Below, in pieces: positions 15,296-22,364 of a DNA stretch of 30,121 bases. How positions within the stretch are numbered: the first letter of the stretch is position 1; every line of letters starts with the position of its first letter. Origin of the DNA: an uncultured Bacillaceae bacterium (lineage in GTDB: Bacteria > Bacillota > Bacilli > Bacillales > Pradoshiaceae); assembly GCA_904501845.1 (NCBI GenBank), contig CAJGCH010000002.1, positions 1 to 30,121 of the forward strand, given 5' to 3'. A program made the translations under genes and the position numbers. A model generated the notes under the pieces. That model was given only the letters and a program-made list of their open reading frames with translations, was not told where the DNA came from and ran no database searches.

Positions 15296-16024
15296 ATGTT
15301 AATCGGTTATATGAAAGAAATTGTTCGCCATCCCGTAAAATCTTTTTACGGGGAGAGTGTACAGAAAACAAGGGTTATGGAATATGGATTGTACGGAGAC
15401 CGCAGTCATGCTTTTTTAGATGAGACAAGACCCGGAACGTTTTTAACCATAACTCAATTTCCAGAAATGGCTCGATATAAAGCAAGGTTTGCAGGCGAAG
15501 AGTTATTGGAGAAGTATCCTCAAGTCGAAGTAATGACACCTGAGGGCAAGATTTTTGATTGGGGAAATGAAGAATTAACGAATGAAATTGAACGCAAATC
15601 GAACCGGCAAATTTCTCTTATTACATATCCCCCTGCTCAAGTACCTTTAGGAGCCATTGAAGAAGAACACATACAACTTGTGACAGACGCTTCATTAGAT
15701 AAATTGAAAGAAATATGGGGAAAATCTGAAATTGATTATAGACGTTTTCGTCCTAATTTACTTATTTCTTTAAAAGAAAAAAGACCCTTTATAGAAGAAA
15801 AATGGTTTGGCAAGCGAGTTAGAATAGGGAATCAAGTTGAAATAGAATTAAAAAGACATTGTGAAAGATGTATGATTATTACGGTTGATCCTGAAAGTGC
15901 AGAAAGGGATACGACTTTGCTGAAAACAGTTGCAAAAGAAAGAAATAATTATTTTGGCGTATATGCTTCTGTTATAAAAACGGGTGAAATTAATGTGGGT
16001 GATGAAGTTTTTCTTTTAGAATAA
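15296..16024 (+). CDS. MOSC-domain protein (molybdenum-cofactor sulfurase C-terminal type)
   Basis: 242 residues from ATG 15296, 8 nt after TGGAGG; the frame extends to 15227 but without a ribosome site. The N-terminal part is an MOSC_N-like beta barrel (VRHPVKSFYGESVQKTRV, YGDRSHAFLD). The MOSC core follows with LVTDASLDKLKEIWG, DYRRFRPNLLISL and the conserved cysteine region RHCERCMIITVDPE (C189 and C192; the first is the family's sulfur-carrying Cys). It ends with GEINVGDEVFLLE. MOSC proteins handle activated sulfur or N-hydroxylated compounds through the molybdenum cofactor (mARC-like). Its nearness to fdhF/fdhD is about 4 kb and on the other strand, so a shared pathway is only a guess. 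AT-rich like its island neighbours. Confidence 0.85.
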   Translation: MLIGYMKEIVRHPVKSFYGESVQKTRVMEYGLYGDRSHAFLDETRPGTFLTITQFPEMARYKARFAGEELLEKYPQVEVMTPEGKIFDWGNEELTNEIERKSNRQISLITYPPAQVPLGAIEEEHIQLVTDASLDKLKEIWGKSEIDYRRFRPNLLISLKEKRPFIEEKWFGKRVRIGNQVEIELKRHCERCMIITVDPESAERDTTLLKTVAKERNNYFGVYASVIKTGEINVGDEVFLLE

Positions 16025-16073
16025 TTTATACTTAGAAAAATAGAATTAAAAACATATAGATAGTGAAGAAATC

Positions 16074-16084
16074 TAGTTAAAGTA
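16074..16084 (+). repeat. Second copy of boundary motif TAGTTAAAGTA
   Basis: Exact 11-mer match to 15178-15188. Here it lies 50 nt after the MOSC stop; there it overlaps the GNAT stop. It is followed by ACGGAC here and GACTTT there, so identity ends at the motif. Confidence 0.5.
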
Positions 16085-16114
16085 ACGGACATTACTCCAA
16101 TTATTCAAGGGGGG

Positions 16115-16144
16115 GTGAATCAGCAGTGAATCACAGGTGAATCA
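16115..16144. repeat. Three direct GTGAATCA octamers at exact 11-bp pitch
   Basis: Copies begin at 16115, 16126 and 16137. The 3-nt spacers differ (GCA, CAG), so the octamer, not the spacer, is conserved. One copy per helical turn puts all three on one face of DNA, as in regulator-binding arrays. It lies about 115-143 bp upstream of the antitoxin-like gene and after the MOSC gene. No protein partner is known. Confidence 0.6.
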
Positions 16145-16186
16145 ATTAGGGATGTAGATACAGGAGCTTCGTTTTTCTTTTCCAGA

Positions 16187-16202
16187 GTATATGTTAATAT
16201 AC
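16187..16202. promoter_or_regulatory. Palindrome upstream of the VbhA-like antitoxin gene
   Basis: GTATAT (16187-16192) and ATATAC (16197-16202) form perfect 6-bp arms with a 4-nt centre, 55 bp before the start codon. Antitoxin genes are often autoregulated by such sites. A VbhA-type protein has no DNA-binding domain, so an outside regulator or chance is equally possible. Confidence 0.35.
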
Positions 16203-16257
16203 CAAAGCGACGTATATCTTTTTGATAAATTGATTAGTTAGTAAGGAGCATGATGAT

Positions 16258-16446
16258 TTGAGAAAGTATAACGAGAAACTAGAACAAGCACTAAAATACG
16301 CAAAGGTAACCAATCAAATTGAAGGTAAAGAAGTAAGCAATGAAGTTATCGATTTAGTACGGGACCTGCATACTAACCAAATCACGAAAAAGGAATTTGA
16401 CGAAGAGGTCATGAGACGCTTGAATGCCAAATATGGAGAAGATTAA
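16258..16446 (+). CDS. VbhA-family antitoxin-like small protein (class I Fic inhibitor type), no toxin in view
   Basis: 62 residues from TTG 16258, 9 nt after AAGGAG. It is short, charged and helical. The segment KVTNQIEGKEVSNEVIDLV contains T-x-x-x-E-G (TNQIEG, residues 18-23), which fits the [ST]xxxE[GN] inhibitory motif by which VbhA-type antitoxins block the ATP site of Fic AMP-transferases. It also has the usual ending with a 'GxIT..E' style helix turn (TNQITKKEFDEEVMRRL). Fic toxins carry HPFxxGNGR; I see no such motif in any translated frame of this window. It is a single-gene unit with its own terminator. It may be a solitary antitoxin or a small protein that shares only the fold. Confidence 0.7.
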   Translation: MRKYNEKLEQALKYAKVTNQIEGKEVSNEVIDLVRDLHTNQITKKEFDEEVMRRLNAKYGED

Positions 16447-16460
16447 TATTTAGACAATTA

Positions 16461-16495
16461 AGCAGCAATCACCAGACGGTAGATTGTTGTTTTTT
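16461..16495 (+). terminator. Terminator after the antitoxin-like gene
   Basis: CAGCAATC (16463-16470) pairs with GATTGTTG (16482-16489) with one G-U pair, and ACC/GGT pairs within the loop. A run of T follows (16490-16495). Normal rho-independent form. Confidence 0.75.
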
Positions 16496-16573
16496 ACGAA
16501 TGAATGAACACTTGTGTCGTGTAGTCTGTTAAGAAATCCACATAAGCTATTCTATCGTTGTAAGAAAGGGACT

Positions 16574-16583
16574 TTAGTTGAAC
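16574..16583 (+). repeat. Second copy of boundary motif TTAGTTGAAC at the right edge of the island
   Basis: Exact 10-mer match to 15245-15254. The 16496-16655 stretch around it holds no gene and ends at the dctB terminator, so this copy marks the point where island sequence gives way to the dct genes. Confidence 0.45.
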
Positions 16584-16654
16584 GAGGGAGACAGTCAGAA
16601 AATAGCTATCTCTAATTTTATTTATGCATTAGCAACAACGTTTACGAAAAAAGC

Positions 16655-16684
16655 CAAAAAAAGACCCTCCCAACAAGAAGGTCT
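16655..16684 (-). terminator. Terminator of dctB
   Basis: On the minus strand AGACCTT (16684-16678) pairs with AGGGTCT (16668-16662) with one G-U pair and a 9-nt loop, followed by seven T (16661-16655). The stem overlaps the dctB stop codon. Confidence 0.8.
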
Positions 16685-17730
16685 CATTCTTTCACTGTCT
16701 GTTCAATTTCCCTCAAAAGCTTTTTGCCATAATGACTCTCATAGTAGTTGTATAACGGTTCGAAGGCTTCTCTCCATTCGAGTTGTTCGGTCTCGCTCAA
16801 TGTGCGGATATGGAAGCCGGGCATGTCCTCCATTTTCTTTAGTGCTTGCCGGTTCATTGCCTCGGATTGCTTCAAATTCCAGGCGGTGGCCTCCTCCATC
16901 GCATCAGTGATGGCTGTTTGCAGATTTTTGGGGAGGCTGTCCCAGAATTCCCCGTTGATCATGACGGCATATCCGAGGATGCCATGATTCGTTATAGTCA
17001 TTTGTTTCTGTACTTGATAGAAGCCTTTGGAATAAATATTGGAGAGGGTATTTTCCTGTCCGTCGAACTGTCCATCTTCCAATAAGGTATATACTTGATC
17101 AAAGGAGGCTTCCTTTGTTTCGGCTCCAACGAGGTTCAACTGTCTCACGAGCATGTCACTTGGCATGGTTCGCAAGGTGAGCCCTTCTAAGTCTTGCGGT
17201 TTTATGACAGAATCCGTGGCAGTCGTGAATTGCTTAAAGCCATTATTCCAGAAGGCAAGGCCTTTCACATTATGCTTGTCTAGCATTCTTAATAATCGAT
17301 CCTTTGTCGGTCCGGTAAAAACAGCCTGAATATCTTCGTTAGTTTGAAATAAATAGGGCAAATCTAGTACCTGCCATTCGGGTATCCAGTCTGTCACCTT
17401 GGAAAAGGAGGGAGCAATCATTTGCACATCGCCGTTTTGAAGGGCGTTTAGCTCCTCCCCATCCGAATAGAGCATGCTATTTGGATAAATCTCTACTTTA
17501 ATAGCACCGTCTGTCTTCTCCTCGACTAGCTCCGCAAATTTAGCTGCCGTCAATCCTTTTGGAGTGTTCTCTGCAACTACATGGCTGAAATTCAAGACAA
17601 TTTGTTCATTTAAGCCTTCTTGTTCATGATCGACAGGCAAGCTTGCTTTCTCTCCAAAGCCATACTGATCTCCTAAATAGAAGACAAGGGCAAGAATTAT
17701 CAGGAAGGCTGTAATCATAAAATTCTTCAT
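16684..17730 (-). CDS. dctB: DctB, C4-dicarboxylate-binding protein of the Dct sensing system (TRAP DctP-type solute receptor)
   Basis: 348 residues, ATG 17730 after GGCGGGG. Residues 1-20 form a single hydrophobic N-terminal segment with no lipobox, so it may stay membrane-anchored. The rest is a DctP-type periplasmic binding fold: LNFSHVVAENTPKGLTAAKF near residue 50, VEIYPNSMLYSDGEELNALQNG near 80-100, and the signature LRTMPSDMLVRQLNLVGAET (conserved Arg that binds the carboxylate) near 185. There are no TRAP membrane subunit genes (DctQ/DctM) here. In B. subtilis DctB (YdbE) is a co-sensor for DctS, not part of a TRAP transporter, and the divergent dctS gene supports the same role. Confidence 0.9.
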   Translation of the reverse strand: MKNFMITAFLIILALVFYLGDQYGFGEKASLPVDHEQEGLNEQIVLNFSHVVAENTPKGLTAAKFAELVEEKTDGAIKVEIYPNSMLYSDGEELNALQNGDVQMIAPSFSKVTDWIPEWQVLDLPYLFQTNEDIQAVFTGPTKDRLLRMLDKHNVKGLAFWNNGFKQFTTATDSVIKPQDLEGLTLRTMPSDMLVRQLNLVGAETKEASFDQVYTLLEDGQFDGQENTLSNIYSKGFYQVQKQMTITNHGILGYAVMINGEFWDSLPKNLQTAITDAMEEATAWNLKQSEAMNRQALKKMEDMPGFHIRTLSETEQLEWREAFEPLYNYYESHYGKKLLREIEQTVKE

Positions 17731-17757
17731 TGTATTCCCCGCCGCCTTTAAACATTC

Positions 17758-17793
17758 TTGACATTATTCTACCACGGTTCTTGGTGGTACAAT
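17758..17793. promoter_or_regulatory. dctB-dctS divergent promoter region with dyad
   Basis: For dctS, TGGTACAAT (17785-17793) is an extended -10 element; a perfect TTGACA at 17758-17763 is too far (24-bp spacing) to be its -35. The inverted repeat TACCAC (17770-17775) / GTGGTA (17784-17789) overlaps that -10. On the minus strand TAGAAT (17771-17766) is a possible dctB -10. The dyad between the two genes could bind DctR or a repressor, but this is inference. Confidence 0.45.
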
Positions 17794-17823
17794 GGAAAAA
17801 AGAGGTGGAGAGGGGAGAGGGCA

Positions 17824-19410
17824 TTGGGCAAGAGACCATTATCTATTCATTGGAAGGTCATGCTGATGACCTTTTTCATCATTATCTGTTCCTTTACTGT
17901 TGCCGGCATCTTTGTGCTTGAAAGTGTCATGGAAATGAAGGAAGAGGAAATCAGTGAGCGAGCCATGCTGCTCTCAAGAACGGTTGCTGAACTGCCTGAA
18001 GTGCAAAAGCAGCTGATGGAGGATGACCCAGTGAAAGCGGCTGCTGCCATCAATCCAATTGTTGAACGCATCAGGGTTATTAATGGTGCTGACTATATCG
18101 TTGTCCTTAATAATAAGCGAATCAGGCTTTCTCATCCTGTTAAGCCGATGATTGGCACCATATCACGAACCGCTGATGAGGATGCAGCATTTACGGAACA
18201 CACATATATCTCAAAAGCAACGGGAGAGCAGGGGACAGTCCTCCGCGGATTTTTCCCGGTCATGGATGAGTATCATCGCCAAATTGGCGTGGTTATCTCA
18301 GGCTACCTTCTCCCAACCTTATGGGAAATTATTTGGGGAATACGGATGGAAATATTCCTGGCGGTTGGTTTTTCTCTTTTGTTTGGAGTATGGGGAGCAT
18401 GGTCACTTGCAAAGAATGTGAAAAGCCGGATGTTTGATCTTGAACCCCATGAAATTGCCCGTCTCTATGTGGAACGGAATGAAACCTTCAACGCAATGCA
18501 TGAAGGCATTATTGCCATTGATAATCAGTTAGCTATAACCGTTTTTAACGAGAAAGCCTATGAAATTCTTGGAGTAAAAAGGCAGGATGTGATAGGAAAA
18601 AGCATCTATGATGTGTTGCCTGATACTCGCCTGCCGGAGATTATTGATTTCAATCATCCTGTTTATAATAAGGAGCTCCTCGTTAATCAGCATTCCATCC
18701 TGAGCAATCGAATCCCGATTCAGGTGAACGGCGAGACGATTGGAGCTGTCGCGGTTTTTCAGGACCGGACAGAAGTGAAAAAGCTTGCTGAGGAGCTGAC
18801 AGGGGTAAAGGCATTTGTGCAGGCGCTCCGTGTTCAAAATCATGAGCACAAGAATAAGATGCATACAATTGCCGGGCTTTTACAGTTAGGAAAGCATAAA
18901 AAAGCGATGGATTATATCATGCATGCAAACGAGGAATGGGATGTGCTCATGGACTTCCTTCACGGCCGCATAAAGGATGACAATCTATCAGGACTCCTCC
19001 TCAGCAAAGTAAGAGAAGGAAAGGAACTTGGGATTGAGTTCGAAATTGATAAGAACAGCCGCTGGGACCATTTTCCGAAGGGAATGGATCATCATGATTT
19101 CGTGATTATTCTCGGAAATCTGATTGAAAATGCCTTTGAAGCAGTGCAGTTATCGAACAAGGCGGAAAAGAAGGTATTTGTCAGCCTGGATCAGACGGAT
19201 GACCATACGTCTATTTTGATTGAGGATAATGGGATTGGAATGGATGAAGAGACCATCGCAAATATTTTCAAGGATGGCTTTACACTGAAAAGTGAAGAGG
19301 GTCATGGGATAGGGTTATTTCTGGTGCATGAGATGGTGACGAAGGGCGGGGGAAGTATTGAAGCAGACAGCGTTCCTGGTGAAGGGACAAGCTTTGTCAT
19401 TACATTTTAA
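17824..19410 (+). CDS. dctS: DctS, CitA/DcuS-family sensor histidine kinase for C4-dicarboxylates
   Basis: 528 residues from TTG 17824 (LGKRPLSIHWKV), with AGGGGAG about 6 nt upstream; the frame extends back to 17758 over the promoter and is not coding there. Membrane helices lie at about 12-33 and 172-196 and bracket an outside sCache (PDC-like) sensor domain with YIVVLNNKRIRLSHPV and TAVRGFFPV-type strands. A cytoplasmic PAS domain (about 215-310, MHEGIIAIDNQLAITVFNEKA) follows. The kinase has the SpoOB-type H box VQNHEHKNKMHTI with H340 as phosphate acceptor, then LGNLIENAFEAV (N box), EDNGIGM (D box) and GHGIGLFLV (G box). It matches B. subtilis DctS (YdbF) in memory over its length. Confidence 0.94.
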   Translation: MGKRPLSIHWKVMLMTFFIIICSFTVAGIFVLESVMEMKEEEISERAMLLSRTVAELPEVQKQLMEDDPVKAAAAINPIVERIRVINGADYIVVLNNKRIRLSHPVKPMIGTISRTADEDAAFTEHTYISKATGEQGTVLRGFFPVMDEYHRQIGVVISGYLLPTLWEIIWGIRMEIFLAVGFSLLFGVWGAWSLAKNVKSRMFDLEPHEIARLYVERNETFNAMHEGIIAIDNQLAITVFNEKAYEILGVKRQDVIGKSIYDVLPDTRLPEIIDFNHPVYNKELLVNQHSILSNRIPIQVNGETIGAVAVFQDRTEVKKLAEELTGVKAFVQALRVQNHEHKNKMHTIAGLLQLGKHKKAMDYIMHANEEWDVLMDFLHGRIKDDNLSGLLLSKVREGKELGIEFEIDKNSRWDHFPKGMDHHDFVIILGNLIENAFEAVQLSNKAEKKVFVSLDQTDDHTSILIEDNGIGMDEETIANIFKDGFTLKSEEGHGIGLFLVHEMVTKGGGSIEADSVPGEGTSFVITF

Positions 19411-19424
19411 AGGGGGAAGAGATA

Positions 19425-20126
19425 ATGGAGGCCATTACAATCTTGTTAATAGAGGATGACCCGATGGTCCGTGAGGTTAACCGCGGTTTCATTGAGAGAT
19501 TAGAGAATTGTAAGGTGATAGGTTTTGCCTCTAATGGTCATGAAGGCTTAAAGCAAATCGAAAAGCTTAAGCCGGAGCTTGTATTCATGGATATATTCAT
19601 GCCAGAGCAGGACGGAGTCTCGACAATTCGGGCAATCAGGGAACGAAATCTGCCCGTTGAAGTCATCGCTGTTACAGCAGCCAATGACCAAAAGACAATC
19701 CGGCAGATTCTTCAATATGGGGCATTCGATTACATCATGAAACCTTTCACCTTTGAAAGAATGAAACAGGCAGTTGCCAATTATAAAGAATACCGGGAGA
19801 AGCTCAAAAATGTGAATCACCTGACACAGGACGAATTGGATCGTCTCTTGCATGGCAGACCTGCAGAAGAGCAGCCTGGGAAGCATGGACAGCTTCCAAA
19901 AGGACTGAACCGGGCGACATTGGATAAAATCTATCATTTTATTGAAACAAGGAGGGAGCCGACCTCCGCTGAAGAGGTAGCTGAGGGAGTTGGCTTGGCA
20001 AGGGTAACTGCCAGGCGCTATCTCGATTATCTAGAGAAGCAAAATAAGGTAGAGCTTATCCTGCAATATGGAGGAATCGGAAGACCGGTCAATCGATATG
20101 AAGTGGTGAAGAGCACGCTTCGTTAA
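19425..20126 (+). CDS. dctR: DctR, CitB-family response regulator activating dicarboxylate uptake
   Basis: 233 residues, ATG 19425 after AAAGGGGGAAG, 14 nt after the dctS stop, so one operon. The receiver has acidic E10/D11/D12, phosphoacceptor D56 (VFMDIFMPEQDG), and K in YIMKPF. The C-terminal half has the winged helix of the CitB/DcuR group (LDKIYHFIETRREPTSAEEV, then ARVTARRYLDYLE recognition helix, YGGIGRPVNRYEV wing). Expected target by analogy with B. subtilis is the dctP promoter, here 6 kb away on the other side of the AT-rich island. Confidence 0.93.
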   Translation: MEAITILLIEDDPMVREVNRGFIERLENCKVIGFASNGHEGLKQIEKLKPELVFMDIFMPEQDGVSTIRAIRERNLPVEVIAVTAANDQKTIRQILQYGAFDYIMKPFTFERMKQAVANYKEYREKLKNVNHLTQDELDRLLHGRPAEEQPGKHGQLPKGLNRATLDKIYHFIETRREPTSAEEVAEGVGLARVTARRYLDYLEKQNKVELILQYGGIGRPVNRYEVVKSTLR

Positions 20127-20211
20127 CTAAATGGAAAAAGAGCAGAAAGAAGGGCATAGATGATAAATGATTGAATATTTATAAACAACAATTAGCATAG
20201 GGGGGCTTTGT

Positions 20212-20628
20212 TTGAGCAATCAAATTAAGGAAGGGGAAATTGCGGCGGCTTTAAGGAGAAAAATATTAGCGGCTATTCTGAGCAGCTTATTATTTGCGCT
20301 TATTTCAATGATTGACGGCTTTGATTGGAATGCATTTATGATTGTTTATTATTTAAACCTTATGTTTGTTCTTACGTACGGAGTTATTACTTCCCTTTTT
20401 AGTGACTGGATCAGCAGGAAGATTTCTAAAAGGGGTTATATTCGTGAAATTACCTCCTTCTTATTCCATTGTCTTTTCGGAACAATTTTCTTTGTGATAA
20501 GTCTTATTTCTGCTATTTTCTTCTTTATTATTGACCGTTTATTAGTAAAGGTGAAGATTGGTTGGCTGTCAGTCATCATAGCATTATTCATCGTAGTGCT
20601 AGTCTTTATCATTATGATTAATAGTTAG
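20212..20628 (+). CDS. Small integral membrane protein, unknown function
   Basis: 138 residues, TTG 20212 about 6 nt after GGGGGG. Four hydrophobic helices (about 18-36, 41-63, 81-105, 116-136) with a short charged N-terminus (KEGEIAAALRRK) and a basic loop (SRKISKRGYIRE) that should lie inside. I recognise no family. The gap to dctR is 85 nt with no strong terminator, so readthrough is possible, but it has its own strong ribosome site. A weak hairpin (AAGGAA 20643-20648 / TTCCTT 20661-20666) follows the stop. Confidence 0.65.
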   Translation: MSNQIKEGEIAAALRRKILAAILSSLLFALISMIDGFDWNAFMIVYYLNLMFVLTYGVITSLFSDWISRKISKRGYIREITSFLFHCLFGTIFFVISLISAIFFFIIDRLLVKVKIGWLSVIIALFIVVLVFIIMINS

Positions 20629-21140
20629 CCAAGTGGACGGGGAAGGAACCGCAATCAAGATTCCTTTTGATTTGCTGTTCTCTCTCAAAGTGATTCTTGA
20701 AATACATAATAAGTTCTTTAAGCAAGCGTTTTTTACTATATTAAGAGCTGCGATTAAGCCTATTTTTTCGTTCTGCAAGGAACAGAAGCGGTAACGAGTT
20801 GATATCAATATAAAAAGTGTAATATATTGTATTTACGTTGAAAAATACATATTTTTTGCGTATTTGTAAATTGACCAAACCTTATTCGTCATCTAAGTGT
20901 TCGGGATGGTTGAATAAATGTATAGGGAAGGAGCACGAGTTATCAGGGCAGAATGGGCAAAAAGTGTTGTGTAATTTAAGTTCTCTTTTCTGATTATTTC
21001 AACTATTGTTGGTGTCATTTCGCGTTAAGGCTAGTTTTTGAGGATATGCGAGATAAATAACCGTCTGGAATCAAAGGGGGCCTAAAAATCCAAAGAAATA
21101 CATGAATATATATCGGTGGAGATATGAGGTGAAGCATACA
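20629..21140. other. AT-rich intergenic region upstream of glxK, with nested inverted repeat
   Basis: About 510 nt without a convincing gene. The first part carries an open stretch of 54 codons on the plus strand (20633-20794; VDGEGTAIKIPFDLLF...) with no good ribosome site; it may be a relic or chance. At 20832-20870 there is a nested inverted repeat: TTTAC and AAATAC on the left, GTATTT and GTAAA on the right. It is a candidate operator for the glxK-gntP pair. No riboswitch fold was recognised. No cdaR-type regulator gene is seen here, although such a gene often accompanies glxK/gntP. Confidence 0.5.
20832..20870. promoter_or_regulatory. Nested inverted repeat, candidate operator
   Basis: TTTAC (20832-20836) pairs with GTAAA (20866-20870); inside it AAATAC (20843-20848) pairs with GTATTT (20860-20865). 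The outer arms are set off by 6 nt on the left and 0 nt on the right. It lies about 270 bp upstream of glxK, rather far for an operator of that gene. Confidence 0.35.
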
Positions 21141-22277
21141 TTGAAGATTGTCATTGCACCAGACTCATTTAAAGGTAGCTTATCAGCGTTTGAGGCGGCC
21201 AAGGCAATTGAAAAAGGTGTGAAGAAGGCCAGGCCAGATGCAGAAACAGTCTTAGTTCCAGTTGCTGATGGCGGTGAAGGGACGTTGGACAGTTTGGTGT
21301 CTGCTACCGATGGCCGAAAGGTTCAAGTGAATGTGAAGGGACCATTGCGTAAAATAGTCCAAGCCGAATATGGCGTGCTTGGTGACGAGAAAACATGTGT
21401 CATTGAGATGGCGAGTGCTTCAGGATTATGTTTAATCGAGCCATCTCAGTTGAATCCGTTCATCACGACTACGTATGGAACCGGTGAATTGATTAAGAAG
21501 GCGCTCGATAATGGCTTTCGAAAGTTTATTCTTGCCATTGGTGGAAGCGCTACCAATGATGGAGGTGCAGGAATGCTTCAGGCGCTTGGAATGAAACTAT
21601 TGGATGCAGACGGCCAATCGATTCGATTTGGTGGTGGAGCGCTTCGTGAACTTGCACAAATAGATGCCAGTGAATTCGATACGCGTATAGCTGAAAGTGA
21701 ATTTTTAATAGCCAGTGACGTGCAAAATCCGCTGGTTGGCAGACATGGTGCATCCTATGTATTTGGTCCGCAAAAGGGAGCTACATTAGAAATGGTTGAT
21801 CAGTTGGACCAAAATCTTGAACACTATGCCGACTTAGTGGAAAAGCTGACAGGTATCCGATTACATGAAATGCCTGGAGCGGGTGCTGCTGGCGGGATCG
21901 GCGGAGCATTTCAAGCCTTTTTCCCTTCGGAGATGAGGCGGGGTATTGACATTGTTGTTGAATACACAGGATTAAAGGAAAAACTAATCGGTGCAGAATG
22001 TGTATTTACTGGCGAAGGACAAATTGACTTTCAGACAGCTTCGGGGAAAACGCCAATGGGGGTTGCACAGGAAGCTAAGAAACATGGAATACCGGTTTTT
22101 GCTTTAGCGGGTTCCATCGGACAGGGGATTGACATTTTGTATGAGCATGGCATCACGAGTGTTCATAGCATCGTAAATGGACCGATGGCGCTTGAAGAAG
22201 CCATGAATCGGGGAGCGGAGTTACTTGAACAGACAGCTGAGCAAGTCATTCGCACGTATTTTGGATACAGGGTCTAA
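21141..22277 (+). CDS. glxK: Glycerate kinase (GlxK/GarK family)
   Basis: 378 residues from TTG 21141, 9 nt after GAGGTG; the frame starts upstream at 21102 without a ribosome site. It matches the family from its first residues: KIVIAPDSFKGSLSAFEAA, VPVADGGEGTLDSLV, TYGTGELIKKAL, AIGGSATNDGGAGMLQALG (glycine-rich nucleotide/substrate loop), SDVQNPLVGRHGASYVFGPQKG and FTGEGQIDFQTASGKTPMGVA. It phosphorylates glycerate (usually to 2-phosphoglycerate) with ATP in the cytoplasm. The next gene, 87 nt downstream, is a GntP permease, so the pair takes up and phosphorylates glycerate or makes it from sugar acids. B. subtilis GlxK is of similar length (about 380). Confidence 0.94.
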   Translation: MKIVIAPDSFKGSLSAFEAAKAIEKGVKKARPDAETVLVPVADGGEGTLDSLVSATDGRKVQVNVKGPLRKIVQAEYGVLGDEKTCVIEMASASGLCLIEPSQLNPFITTTYGTGELIKKALDNGFRKFILAIGGSATNDGGAGMLQALGMKLLDADGQSIRFGGGALRELAQIDASEFDTRIAESEFLIASDVQNPLVGRHGASYVFGPQKGATLEMVDQLDQNLEHYADLVEKLTGIRLHEMPGAGAAGGIGGAFQAFFPSEMRRGIDIVVEYTGLKEKLIGAECVFTGEGQIDFQTASGKTPMGVAQEAKKHGIPVFALAGSIGQGIDILYEHGITSVHSIVNGPMALEEAMNRGAELLEQTAEQVIRTYFGYRV

Positions 22278-22364
22278 AGAGTTTTTCATTGGTATAGGAT
22301 TGCGGAAAATGGAGATGGGTTGAAATTTCAAACATATAAATAAATGTCAGCAGGGGGTAGGTTT

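Noticed and set aside
16115..16144. GTGAATCA repeats as a CRISPR remnant
   Set aside because: The units are 8 nt with 3-nt spacers, far too short, and no cas gene is present.
16684..17730. TRAP transporter receptor working with DctQ/DctM
   Set aside because: No DctQ or DctM gene is present in the window, and the divergent dctS matches the B. subtilis DctB-DctS sensing arrangement.
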